A DNA stretch of 64,000 bases from assembly GCA_963788055.1 (NCBI GenBank), contig CAWBFA010000002.1, forward strand, positions 558,001 to 622,000, given 5' to 3'. A model generated the notes under the pieces. It had not been told where the DNA came from. It ran no database searches and saw nothing but the letters and a program-made list of their open reading frames with translations. The translations under genes were made by a program, and so were the position numbers. Below are positions 35,218 through 43,582 of this stretch, in pieces. The DNA comes from JACCTU01 sp963788055. Its GTDB lineage: Bacteria; Actinomycetota; Thermoleophilia; Gaiellales; Gaiellaceae. Numbering within the stretch: position 1 is the first letter of the stretch; each line of letters starts with the position of its first letter.

Positions 35218-37662
35218 TCAGTTCGTCCCGGAGGACCCGATCACGAGGTTGACGAGCTTCCGGGGCACGACGATCGTCTGCCGCACCTCGGCCCCGTCGA
35301 TGAAGCTCCGCACTCGCTCTGACTCCCGCGCCGCCGCGACGAGCTCCTCCTCCGAGGCGTCGGCAGGCACCTCGACCCGGTCGCGCACCTTGCCGTTGAC
35401 CTGCACCACGAGCTCGAACGTCGCCAGCTCCAGCAACGACGTGTCGGCGACGGGCCACGGCTCCTCCCACAGCCGCTCGCGGCCCAGGCGCTGCCACAGC
35501 TCTTCGGTGACGTGCGGCGCGTAGGGCTGGAGCAGCGTCACCGCCGTCTCCGCCGCAAAGCGAGCCTCCGGTCCGTGGGGGTCGCGGGACAGCTCGTTCA
35601 CGAGCTCCATCACCGCCGAGATCGCGGTGTTGAACGCGTAGCGCCGCCCGATGTCGTCGGTGACCTTCGCGATCGTCGCGTGCGCCTTGCGCGTCAGCGC
35701 TCCGACCTCCCCGTCGCCCTGCGGCGGCGCTTCTCGCGCGACGTCGTTGACGATCCGCCACAGCCGCCGAACGAAGCGCGCCATCCCCTCGACGCCCTCC
35801 TCGGTCCACTCCATGTCCTCGTCCGCGGGGCCGATGAAGAGGATGTAGAGCCGAACGGGATCGGCGCCGTACTGCTCGACGTAGTCGTCGGGGCCGACGG
35901 CGTTGCCGGCCCGCTTCGAGATCTTCTTGTTGCCGACCGTGACCCAGCCGTTCGAGTAGAAGCTCGCGAACGGCTCGCGGAAGCCGAGCATGCCCATGTC
36001 GTTGAGAACCTTGACGAAGTAGCGCGCGTAGATCATGTGCATCGTCGCGTGGTCGACACCGCCGATGTAGAGGTCGACGGGGTTCCAGTAGTCGACGGTC
36101 TCGCGGTCCCACGGCGCGCGGTCGTTGTGCGGGTCGCAGTAGCGCAGGAAGTACCAGGCCGAGTCGACGAACGTGTCCATCGTCTCGGTCTCGCGCTTCG
36201 CCGGGCCGGCCGCACTTCGGGCACGTCACGTTCACCCAGTCCTCCGCCTGCGCGAGCGGTGGCTTGCCCTTCGGCTTGAAGTCCTCGACGTCCGGCAGCA
36301 CGACGGGCAGCTCGCTCTCGGGGACCGGCACGATCCCGTCGGTCTCGCAGTAGACGATGGGGATCGGGCAGCCCCAGTAGCGCTGCCGCGAGAAGCCCCA
36401 GTCGCGCAGGCGATAGTTGATCGCGAAGCGACCCCGCCCTTCGGACTCGAGCTGCTCGACGATTCGACGACCGCCCTCGGGCACCGGAAGCCCGTCGAAG
36501 CCGTCCGAGTTCACGAGCACGTCCGTCTCGGACTTCGATGCGTAAGGCAGCTCGCCCACGTCGCCCTCCGCGGGACGCACGACCTGGCGCACGGGGAGCC
36601 CGAACGCCTCCGCGAACGCGAAGTCGCGCTCGTCGTGCGCCGGGACCGCCATGATCGCGCCTGTGCCGTAGTCGGTCAGCACGTAGTCGGCGACGTAGAC
36701 GGGCAGCCGCTCGCCGTTCACGGGGTTCACGACGTGGAAGCCGGTGAAGACCCCGGTCTTCTCCTCGGCGGCAGCGCGCTCATGGGTCTTCTTGACCGCG
36801 GCGCGCTGCACGTACTCGCGGATCTCGACTCCGTTCTCTGCGCGCGCCGCGAGCTCGCTCGACGAGCTCGTGCTCGGGCGCGAGCACGAAGAACGTCGCG
36901 CCGAACAGGGTGTCGGCGCGCGTCGTGAACACCGGCACGTCGACGTCGAGCTCTTCGAGCCTGAAGGCGATCTCCGCCCCATCCGAGCGGCCGATCCAGT
37001 TGCGCTGGCGGGCCTTGATCGACTCCGGCCAATCGAGCGTCTCGAGGTCGTCGATGAGCGCCTGCGCGTAGTCGGTGATCCGGAAGAACCATTGCTCCAT
37101 CAACCGCGACTCGACGAGCGCGCCGCAGCGCTCGCAGCGGCCGTCCGGCAGTCACCTGCTCGTTCGCGACCACCGTCTGGTCGTTCGGGCACCACTTGAC
37201 CGGCGCCGCTTTCCGGTAGGCCATCCCGCGCTCGAGGAACTTCAGGAACAGCCACTGCTGCCAGCGGTAGTACGCGGGGTCGTGCGTCGACAGCTCGCGC
37301 GACCAGTCGATCGCCCAGCCGATGCGGTGCATCGAGCGACGGATGTTCGCGATGTTGCGCTCCGTGATCTCGCGCGGATGCCCGCCCTCCCGGATCGCAG
37401 CGTTCTCCGCAGGCAGCCCGAACGAGTCGAAGCCCATCGGGTGCAGCACGTGCGCCCCGCTGCGGCGGCGGAAGTGCGTCTGTACGTCCCCGATCGTGTA
37501 GACGAGCATGTGCCCCATGTGCAGCGATCCCGACGGGTAGGGAAGCTGCTCGAGCACGTACGACTTCGGCTGAATCGGCTCGTTCGACGCCTCGAAGGCC
37601 TTCTCGGCCTCCCAGACCTGCTGCCACTTCGGCTCGATCGCGTGTGGGTCGTATCGGTCCAT
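35218..37662 (-). CDS. leuS: Leucyl-tRNA synthetase (three apparent frameshifts)
   Basis: The class I synthetase that charges tRNA-Leu. Read from ATG 37662, four frame segments together make one LeuS. The first carries the HIGH motif (LPYPSGSLHMGHML) to near 37150; the second CERCGALVESRLMEQWFFR to near 36856; the third holds the editing domain (TDYGTGAIMAVPAHDERDF) to near 36207; the last has DSAWYFLRYCDPHND, the KMSKS variant NKKISKRAGN and the anticodon-binding domain. Dropping one base at each of 37149-37153, 36855-36857 and 36205-36212 restores continuous text of 813 residues. An essential gene with three shifts points to sequence errors. It is preceded by a leader-peptide attenuator. 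Confidence 0.92.
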
Positions 37663-37672
37663 GTCCGGAGAC

Positions 37673-37697
37673 GAAAACGGCCTCTGTCGAGGCCGTC
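37673..37697 (-). terminator. Terminator-like hairpin in the leuS leader (attenuator)
   Basis: On the minus strand ACGGCCTC, loop GACA, GAGGCCGT followed by TTTCGTC; the stem is 37677-37684 with 37689-37696 (perfect 8 pairs). It sits 11 bases before the leuS start codon and after the leader peptide. Confidence 0.65.
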
Positions 37698-37731
37698 GGA
37701 AGCGGTCGCGGGCTCGCCCGCGTTGGCTTCC
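37698..37731 (-). promoter_or_regulatory. Central hairpin of the leuS leader
   Basis: Outer stem GGAAGC/GCTTCC (37698-37703 with 37726-37731) encloses an inner stem CGCGGGC/GCCCGCG (37707-37713 with 37716-37722). It lies between the leader peptide and the terminator hairpin, where an alternative structure would be expected. Confidence 0.55.
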
Positions 37732-37735
37732 TGCG

Positions 37736-37759
37736 CTAGAGAAGGAGCTCCTTCCGCAT
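37736..37759 (-). CDS. leuS leader peptide MRKELLL
   Basis: A seven-codon open frame, ATG CGG AAG GAG CTC CTT CTC TAG, with three consecutive leucine codons directly before the stop. It lies 74 bases before leuS. An extended -10 box TGCTACATT precedes it (37766-37774 region on the minus strand), which would start transcription at or one base before the ATG. A palindrome GAAGGAGCTCCTTC (37741-37754) overlaps the leucine codons. Stalling at leucine codons when charged tRNA-Leu is scarce would let leuS be transcribed. This is the classical attenuation logic; here it is inferred. Confidence 0.65.
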   Translation of the reverse strand: MRKELLL

Positions 37760-37765
37760 TTGCGC

Positions 37766-37788
37766 TGAATGTAGCAGGGGGCGACAAT
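37766..37788. promoter_or_regulatory. Divergent -10 boxes of leuS leader and cupin gene
   Basis: On the minus strand TGCTACATT (extended -10) lies seven to eight bases before the leader-peptide ATG. On the plus strand GACAAT (37783-37788) lies seven bases before the cupin ATG. Both suggest leaderless starts. Confidence 0.5.
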
Positions 37789-37795
37789 CGGCGCC

Positions 37796-38188
37796 ATGAG
37801 CGAATACACGCATCTCAACCTGAAGGACGTGGAGGACCAGGCGCCGAAGTTCGGCCTCTCCCCCGACATGGAGTTCCGCATGGCGCGGGTCCCTCTCGAG
37901 ATGGAGAACGCCGGCGTCAGCTACCTCCGCGTCGGGCCGAACTTCCGCATCCCGTTCGGGCACACCCACAAGAATCAGGAGGAGGTCTACCTCGTCGTCT
38001 CCGGCGGCGGCCGCATCAAGCTCGGTGACGACGTCCGCGACCTCAAGCAGTGGGACGCCGTCCGCGTGCACAAGGACACGATGCGCGGGTTCGAGGCAGG
38101 GCCGGACGGCGTCGAGCTGATCGCGATCGGCGCACCGAACACCGGCCCAGGCGACGCCGAGATGGAGCAGGGCTGGTGGGGGGACTAG
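37796..38188 (+). CDS. Small cupin-domain protein
   Basis: A 130-residue single-domain cupin. Motif 1 is GHTHKNQEEVYLVVSGGG (two His and one Glu metal ligands), and motif 2 is around AVRVHKDTMRGFEAGPDG, with one His. The fold binds a metal or a small ligand; the substrate is unknown. The ATG at 37796 has no Shine-Dalgarno. It is divergent from leuS with 36 bases to the leader peptide, and a half copy of the convergent-junction repeat lies downstream. Confidence 0.82.
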   Translation: MSEYTHLNLKDVEDQAPKFGLSPDMEFRMARVPLEMENAGVSYLRVGPNFRIPFGHTHKNQEEVYLVVSGGGRIKLGDDVRDLKQWDAVRVHKDTMRGFEAGPDGVELIAIGAPNTGPGDAEMEQGWWGD

Positions 38189-38203
38189 CGGTCAGAGAGG
38201 CTG

Positions 38204-38247
38204 TTGCCACGCGGATCCGCGCGAGCGGATTCGCGACTGGGCAGCGA
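38204..38247 (-). repeat. Convergent-junction repeat, copy 3 (half element)
   Basis: Only the first hairpin is present: CGCGGATCCGC (38210-38220), loop GCGA, GCGGATTCGCG (38225-38235), followed by ACTGGGC. The CCTAAAGG core and the GCGGCCGC hairpin are missing. It lies between the convergent cupin gene and the unknown gene that follows. Confidence 0.7.
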
Positions 38248-38248
38248 G

Positions 38249-39082
38249 CTAACGTCGTAGCTGGTCGAGCGCGCGTTCGGTGTGCGTCTCGCGCGCCGGG
38301 TCGAAGTGCTCCGTGACCGCCCTGCGGTACGGGGTCGAGATCCGGCGCGAGTAGTCGGCGAACCCTTCGCGGCGGAGGGGCTCCCAGTCCTCGACGTACG
38401 GGACGACGAGGTGCACCCGCCCGACGTTCCGGGCCGAGGTCAGAAAGGCGAGCCCCACGCCTGAGGAGACCTCGAGCAGCGAGCGGCCCTCGCGCCGCGC
38501 CTCCACCTGGAGCGCGCGGAAGAGAGCGCCGAGCTCCTGCGGCGTCGGCAGCGAGTCGGCCTCGGCCCGCAGCTCGCTCAGGGAGTTGCGGAGCTCCTGC
38601 AGCTCGAGCGGCGGAATGTCGATGAGACGCGCCGTCCGCCCGGTGCCCCGCTCGAGCACCCCGAGCAACTCGTCGACCGACGAGACCTCCACCTGGTCGC
38701 CGAGGACTTCCGCCGCCTTGAGCTCGCCGACCAGGGCGCCGAGGTAGACCCGCGAGCCGCGCGCGACGTCGCTCGCCGCAGCGAGGAGCCAGAGCGGCGA
38801 GAAGCCGAACGCCGCGATCGAGCCGAGCTCGACGACGTTGCCCGCGCTCTTGCGCACGGCGAGCTCTTTCGGGGGCGTCTCGCCGACGGTCGAGGGGTCC
38901 TCGACCCGGCCGACGAGCTCGATCGCGACCCGCAGCAGGTTCTTCGCGGTTGCCTCGTAGAGGCGTGAGCGCCGGACCAGCCTCGGCAAGACCAGCTGCG
39001 CCGTCTCGTGCACGGCGCCGCCCACCAGGGCGACGAGCGACCGAAGGATCCGTTCCGGCAGTGAGACGAGGAAGCGGCGCAT
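38249..39082 (-). CDS. Protein of unknown function (277 residues)
   Basis: I do not recognise a family. The N-terminal part is basic and amphipathic (MRRFLVSLPERILRSLVALV, RLVRRSRLYEATAKNLLRVA). A mid region FGFSPLWLLAAASDVARGSRVYLGAL could be one membrane-associated segment. A central helical region (LRNSLSELRAEADSLPTPQELGALFRALQ) follows, and then a C-terminal segment VHLVVPYVEDWEPLRREGFADYSRRI. It starts at ATG 39082, back-to-back with lysA (18 bases between starts if lysA begins at 39101). Membrane association is a guess from the hydrophobic patch. Confidence 0.7.
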   Translation of the reverse strand: MRRFLVSLPERILRSLVALVGGAVHETAQLVLPRLVRRSRLYEATAKNLLRVAIELVGRVEDPSTVGETPPKELAVRKSAGNVVELGSIAAFGFSPLWLLAAASDVARGSRVYLGALVGELKAAEVLGDQVEVSSVDELLGVLERGTGRTARLIDIPPLELQELRNSLSELRAEADSLPTPQELGALFRALQVEARREGRSLLEVSSGVGLAFLTSARNVGRVHLVVPYVEDWEPLRREGFADYSRRISTPYRRAVTEHFDPARETHTERALDQLRR

Positions 39083-39087
39083 GTGGG

Positions 39088-39093
39088 AACAAT
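39088..39093 (+). promoter_or_regulatory. -10 box of lysA, leaderless type
   Basis: AACAAT lies seven bases before GTG 39101 and supports that start over the in-frame GTG at 39083. Confidence 0.45.
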
Positions 39094-39100
39094 CTTGCCC

Positions 39101-40363
39101 GTGGACCTCTTTCCGGACACCGGCGCCATCGAGGAAGGCGAGCTCGCGGTCGGCGGCGTTCCGGCTTCGGCGCTCGCGGAGGAGCACGGGACGCCGTTGC
39201 TCGTGCTCTGCGAGGAGACGATCCGGGCGCGTGCGCGCGCGTACCGCGAAGCCGCCCCCGAAGCACTCGTCGTCTACGGAACGAAGGCGTTCCCGAACGT
39301 CTCGGTGATGCGCCTGCTCGCCGAGGAAGGGCTCGGAGCGGACGTCTCGACGCTCGGGGAGCTCCGGTTCGCGCAACGGGCCGGGATCGGAGGCGACGCG
39401 CTCGTCGTGCACGGGAACAACAAGGACGACGCCGAGCTCATCGAGGCAGGCGCGGAGGGTGCGCTCGTCGTGCTCGATGCGCTCGAGGAAGTCGAACGTG
39501 CGTCGGCCGCCGGCGTCGGTCGGACGCTCGTCCGCCTGACCCTTGGCGTCGAGGCGGAGACGCACGAGGCGATCCGCACCGGGCAGCACGGCTCGAAGTT
39601 CGGGCTTCCGCCCGAGCAGGCGCTCGAGGTGATCGAGCGCGCGCGGCCGCTCGGGCTCCACGTGCACATCGGCTCGCAGCTCCTCGACGGAGGCGCCGCA
39701 CGCCTCACGGTCGACCGGCTGGCGGAGTTCGCCGCGCAGTGCCGCGACCGGCTCGGTTGGACACCGGAGATCGTCGACCTCGGCGGCGGGTTGGGCGTTC
39801 GCACCGCGCCCGACGAGCCCGCGCCCCCTTCGATCGCCGACTTCGTCCACGAGCTGCTCGAGCACTTGCGTCGCGCGTGGGCTCGACACGACCTCCCGCG
39901 CGCTCGCATGATCCTCGAGCCCGGGCGGTCAGTCGTCGGCCCGGCCGGTGTGACGCTGTATCGCGTCGGCGTCGTCAAGCGCGTGAGCGACTCGGTCGCT
40001 TGGGTCGCGGTCGACGGCGGGATGTCGGACAACCCGCGACCGCAGCTCTACGGCGCGCGCTACACGGCGCTGCTCGCGAACCGCGCCGACGAGCCGACGG
40101 CCGGGACCTACCGGATCGCCGGGAAGCACTGCGAGTCGGGCGACGTGCTGATCGACCGCGTCGAGCTCCCCGAGCCCCGCCGCGGCGACCTCCTCGCCGT
40201 CCCGGCGACCGGTGCGTACACCTTGGCGATGGCCTCGAACTACAACGGCGTGCCCCGACCTGCGGCCGTGCTCGTCGACGACGGTTCGGCACGCGTCGTT
40301 CGCCGGCGCGAGAGCGTGGACGAGCTGCTCGGGTTCGACTCGCAGCCGACCGCCTTTAGTTGA
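39101..40363 (+). CDS. lysA: Diaminopimelate decarboxylase
   Basis: A 420-residue PLP enzyme of fold type III that makes lysine from meso-diaminopimelate, the last step of the pathway. The PLP lysine is in LVVYGTKAFPN; HGNNKDDAEL, HIGSQLLDGGA, VDLGGGLGVR and ILEPGRSVVGPAG follow. The active-site cysteine is in KHCESGDVLIDR, and TGAYTLAMASNYNGVPRPA closes the family signature. I chose GTG 39101 over 39083 because a -10-like AACAAT lies seven bases before it. A divergent unknown gene lies upstream and an EamA transporter downstream; export of a related compound is possible but not shown. Confidence 0.94.
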   Translation: MDLFPDTGAIEEGELAVGGVPASALAEEHGTPLLVLCEETIRARARAYREAAPEALVVYGTKAFPNVSVMRLLAEEGLGADVSTLGELRFAQRAGIGGDALVVHGNNKDDAELIEAGAEGALVVLDALEEVERASAAGVGRTLVRLTLGVEAETHEAIRTGQHGSKFGLPPEQALEVIERARPLGLHVHIGSQLLDGGAARLTVDRLAEFAAQCRDRLGWTPEIVDLGGGLGVRTAPDEPAPPSIADFVHELLEHLRRAWARHDLPRARMILEPGRSVVGPAGVTLYRVGVVKRVSDSVAWVAVDGGMSDNPRPQLYGARYTALLANRADEPTAGTYRIAGKHCESGDVLIDRVELPEPRRGDLLAVPATGAYTLAMASNYNGVPRPAAVLVDDGSARVVRRRESVDELLGFDSQPTAFS

Positions 40364-40411
40364 GAGGTCAGCTATCGGCCCCAGTCCGGCGCTGGGAGCC
40401 AGTGCGCGCGC

Positions 40412-40417
40412 TACGCT
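40412..40417 (+). promoter_or_regulatory. -10 box of the EamA gene, leaderless type
   Basis: TACGCT, seven bases before GTG 40425; no Shine-Dalgarno. Confidence 0.45.
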
Positions 40418-40424
40418 CGCGCCC

Positions 40425-41351
40425 GTGAGAGGACGGTTCGTCGCGCTCCCGGGCGCGATCTTCATCGCGATCGCGGCGGCGCTCTGGGGAACCGACGCCC
40501 TCCTCCGGCGGCCGCTTGCGCAGTCGACGCAGGCTGCGACGATCGTGTTCGGCGAGCACCTGATCCTCGTCCTCCTGATGCTCCCGCTGATCCCCGGCGC
40601 TCTCGTGGCCGTCCGCCGCGCGGGCCGTCGCTACGTCGCCGCTGCCGTCGTGATCGGCGTCGGCGCCTCTGCGATCGCGACGATCCTGTTCACGCAGGCG
40701 TTCGTCCAAGGCGACCCGGTGACGCCCGTCGTCCTGCAGAAGGTCCAGCCGCTCGTTGCGGTCGTCGGCGCCTGGTTCATCCTCGGCGAGCGGCCGCGCA
40801 GAGGTTTCGCCTGGTTTCTCGTCGGCGGCCTCGCCGGCATCTGGCTGATCGCGTTCCCGTCCCCGTTCGAGATCCACATCGACGCCGCGGTCCCGGCGAT
40901 GTACGCGCTCGGCGCTGCGGTCCTCTGGGCGCTGGGGACGGTCCTCGGCCGCCTCCTGGCGACGCGGCTGTGGTTCGAGCACGTCACGGCGCTGCGCTTC
41001 GCGTTCGGGCTGCCTGCGAGCGCGCTCGCGGTGCTCGTGGTCGGGGCGCCGTTCACGACGTCTGCGGCCGACTTCGCGTGGATCGCGGTGCTCGCCGTCG
41101 TGACCGGCCTCATCGCGCTCTCGCTCTACTACTACGGCCTGCGGCGGACGCCCGCCGTGATCGCCACGCTCGCGGAGCTCACCTTTCCGGTCACGGCCGC
41201 CGCCGTCGGCTACTTCGCGTTCGGCGCGACGCTCGACGGATCGCAGTGGCTCGGGCTGGCGCTGACCACGACCGTGGTCGCGCTCTTGCCGATCAGGGGA
41301 CTGCGCGTCGTCCGGGTGCGCGGCGAGAAGCTCATGCCGGCGACGAACTGA
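40425..41351 (+). CDS. EamA/DMT-family transporter
   Basis: A 308-residue membrane protein with ten hydrophobic segments made of two five-helix EamA repeats. The first repeat begins GAIFIAIAAALWGTDALLRR and ends LQKVQPLVAVVGAWFILGERP, the typical loop signature. The second includes AAVLWALGTVLGR and AVIATLAELTFPVTAAAVGYFAFG. Such carriers usually export metabolites; the substrate is unknown. The GTG at 40425 follows TACGCT by seven bases, so I prefer it to the longer frame that overlaps lysA. It ends seven bases before the convergent receptor gene. Confidence 0.86.
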   Translation: MRGRFVALPGAIFIAIAAALWGTDALLRRPLAQSTQAATIVFGEHLILVLLMLPLIPGALVAVRRAGRRYVAAAVVIGVGASAIATILFTQAFVQGDPVTPVVLQKVQPLVAVVGAWFILGERPRRGFAWFLVGGLAGIWLIAFPSPFEIHIDAAVPAMYALGAAVLWALGTVLGRLLATRLWFEHVTALRFAFGLPASALAVLVVGAPFTTSAADFAWIAVLAVVTGLIALSLYYYGLRRTPAVIATLAELTFPVTAAAVGYFAFGATLDGSQWLGLALTTTVVALLPIRGLRVVRVRGEKLMPATN

Positions 41352-41358
41352 CGCACCG

Positions 41359-42567
41359 CTACTTCGCGGAGATCACTTTGCCGAGCGCGTTCCACTGGTT
41401 CTTCGACCATCGCTGGAGCTGGCCCTGGTCGAGCGGGAAGTGGTCGGTGGGGCTCGTCTTCACGACGACCCCCGGCAGGAGGAACGGATTGCTCCGGAGG
41501 TTGAGGTTCGCGACCGCCCGCAAGATCGAGGCGCGCGTCGGGTTCTTACCCGCCTTCTTGAGCGCTTCGACGAACGTGTAGGCGACCGCCATCGAGTACA
41601 CGTGGAAGCCGTCGTTCGCGTCGCCCCGCGGAAGCTGCTGACGCATGATCGTGCGGTAGAGGTTCATCCCCTTGTCGTTCTTGAAGCGCGGCATCAGCGG
41701 GTCCTTGACCGAGATGAGCGTGATCGCGCCCTCGATGATCCGCGGGTTCGCCGTCGCAGAGATGATCCGCATGATGTTCGTCGCGCTGCCGACCTGGTTG
41801 ACGTAGACCTGCGGCCGCCAGCCGAGCCGGTTCGCCGCGACGAGGCCGCGGATCGCGAACGGCGGCGTCGTGATCAGCACCAGCACGGTCGCCTTGGAGC
41901 TGCGCAGCCGCGCGATCTGTGAGGAGACGTCGGTCGAGAGCGCGTCGTAGCTCTGCTCCGCGACGAGGTTCTTTCGCTTCGCGCCGAGAGCCGACTTGAA
42001 GCCTGCGAGCAGGTCCTTGCCGTAGTCGTCGTTCTGGACGAGCACGGCGATCTTCGCGTTCGGCTTCGTCTTCAGGATGTGCCGCGCGTAGACCTTGCCC
42101 TCGCCGACGTAGCTCGGCAGGAAGCCGATCGTGTACGGGTAGCGCTTGTAGTCGCGGCCGAAGGTCGTCGCGCCGGAGCCGACGAAGAGCTGTGGCACCT
42201 TCGTCGCGTTCAGGAACGAGCGGACCGAAAGGTTGTGCTCCGTCCCGAGCGAGTTGAAGATCGCGAAGACGTGCTCCTGCTGCACGAGCTGGCGGACCGC
42301 CTGCACGGTCTGCGCGGGGTTGTACTGGTCGTCGACGTACTTGTAGGTGATCTTGCGACCGTTCACGCCGCCGCGCGCGTTCACGTACTTGAAGTACGCC
42401 TCGGCGCCGCGGCCGACGGACGCATAGGACGCGGCGATCCCGGAAAGCGGGACCGTGCCGCCGATCACGATCTCGTTCGCGCTGAGGCCAGGATCGGCGG
42501 AAGGCCGAGCCGAGGCCGCGCCCGTCGAGACGGCGAGCGCGAGTGCGAGGACCCCGAGGACGCGCAT
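41359..42567 (-). CDS. ABC transporter substrate-binding protein, Liv/amide type (second system)
   Basis: A 402-residue exported receptor. The signal peptide is residues 1-20 (MRVLGVLALALAVSTGAASA) with an AxA cleavage site and no lipobox, unlike the receptor of the first system. The mature part has EIVIGGTVPLSGIAASYASVG, VRQLVQQEHVFAIFNSLGTE and KIAVLVQNDDYGKDLLAG, characteristic of periplasmic-binding-protein type 1 of the hydrophobic amino acid/amide family. It is the last gene of the second liv operon, starting seven bases after livM. Being without a lipid anchor, how it stays near the permease is unclear. Confidence 0.9.
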   Translation of the reverse strand: MRVLGVLALALAVSTGAASARPSADPGLSANEIVIGGTVPLSGIAASYASVGRGAEAYFKYVNARGGVNGRKITYKYVDDQYNPAQTVQAVRQLVQQEHVFAIFNSLGTEHNLSVRSFLNATKVPQLFVGSGATTFGRDYKRYPYTIGFLPSYVGEGKVYARHILKTKPNAKIAVLVQNDDYGKDLLAGFKSALGAKRKNLVAEQSYDALSTDVSSQIARLRSSKATVLVLITTPPFAIRGLVAANRLGWRPQVYVNQVGSATNIMRIISATANPRIIEGAITLISVKDPLMPRFKNDKGMNLYRTIMRQQLPRGDANDGFHVYSMAVAYTFVEALKKAGKNPTRASILRAVANLNLRSNPFLLPGVVVKTSPTDHFPLDQGQLQRWSKNQWNALGKVISAK

Positions 42568-42574
42568 CGGAAAG

Positions 42575-43582
42575 CTAAGACCGAGGATAGAGCCGGGAAG
42601 TTAGGGGTCCCGTGATCCGGCGCAGCAGACCGCCGACACCCATCGGGAGCACCATCATCAGCGCGATCAGCACCGCTCCGTAGATCACGGCCGGGACGCC
42701 CGGCGCCTTCGAGATGTCCTGGGCCCACTGCGGCAGGAAGACGAGAAATGTCGCGCCCGCGGCAAGCGGGGCAAGCGAGCCGAGCCCGCCGACGGCCAGG
42801 CCGACGAGCAGCGCGATCGACCGCTCGACGGGAAACGCGCCGGGCTGGACCGAGAACGCCGAGATCGCGAGCAGCGAGCCGGCCACGCCGGCGTAGAACG
42901 CCGAGATCGCGAACGCGAGCGTCTTGTGCGACGCGAGCCAGACGCCCGAGGCAGCGGCTGCGATCTCGTTGTCGCGGATCGCGCGCAGCGAGCGTCCGAA
43001 GCGGCTGTGGTGGATCATCCACGCGATCGCGAACAGCACGAGTGCGATCGTCCATGTGAGGTAGTAGAGCCAGTCGTTGAAGGAGAGGACCCTGCCGCCG
43101 GGGAGCGTGACGAAGAACTCCGGCAGCCCGGTGATCCCCTCCGCCTCGAAGAGGTTGATTCCGCCGCTGCCGCCGGTCAGCCCGTCGAACTTCTTGATCA
43201 CGATCGGGGTCGCGACGGCGACGCCGAACGTCGCGAGCGCGAGGTACGGACCCGAGAGACGCAGCGCGGGCAGGCCGAACGCCGCGCCCGCGGCGGCGGC
43301 GAGCAACCCCGCGAGCGGGATCGTCCAGACGTCCCGCATGCCGTGGTCGGCGACGAGAATCGCTGTCGTGTACGCGCCGAGCGCCATGAACGCGCCGTGG
43401 CCGAGGGAGATCACGCCCGTGTAGCCGGTGAGCACGTTCAGGCCGAGGATCGCGATGAAGTAGATCCCGATCAAGGCGAACTCGGACGCGCGGAAGTCGG
43501 AGATCCGAAACGGGACGTAGGCGACGATCCCGACCGCGAGCGCGAAGCCGATCAGGCGAAGCAGCACGCGAAGCGCGATCAC
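42575..43582 (-). CDS. livM: ABC transporter permease LivM (second system)
   Basis: A 335-residue membrane permease. YTGVISLGHGAFMALGAYTTAI, LPALRLSGPYLALATFGVAV and the AIRDNEIAAAASGV cytoplasmic loop are LivM signatures; about nine hydrophobic segments. The GTG at 43582 overlaps the livH stop as GTGA (43579-43582). The longer in-frame start would overlap livH by 550 bases and is rejected. Confidence 0.92.
   Translation of the reverse strand: MIALRVLLRLIGFALAVGIVAYVPFRISDFRASEFALIGIYFIAILGLNVLTGYTGVISLGHGAFMALGAYTTAILVADHGMRDVWTIPLAGLLAAAAGAAFGLPALRLSGPYLALATFGVAVATPIVIKKFDGLTGGSGGINLFEAEGITGLPEFFVTLPGGRVLSFNDWLYYLTWTIALVLFAIAWMIHHSRFGRSLRAIRDNEIAAAASGVWLASHKTLAFAISAFYAGVAGSLLAISAFSVQPGAFPVERSIALLVGLAVGGLGSLAPLAAGATFLVFLPQWAQDISKAPGVPAVIYGAVLIALMMVLPMGVGGLLRRITGPLTSRLYPRS

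Noticed and set aside
37663..37795. T-box riboswitch upstream of leuS
   Set aside because: No AGGGUGGNACCGCG-type T-box sequence or long Stem I is visible; the leader is only about 100 bases. The leader-peptide model fits better.
38950..40359. Plus-strand ORF of 469 residues overlapping lysA
   Set aside because: Arginine-rich shadow frame; the lysA frame carries all family motifs.
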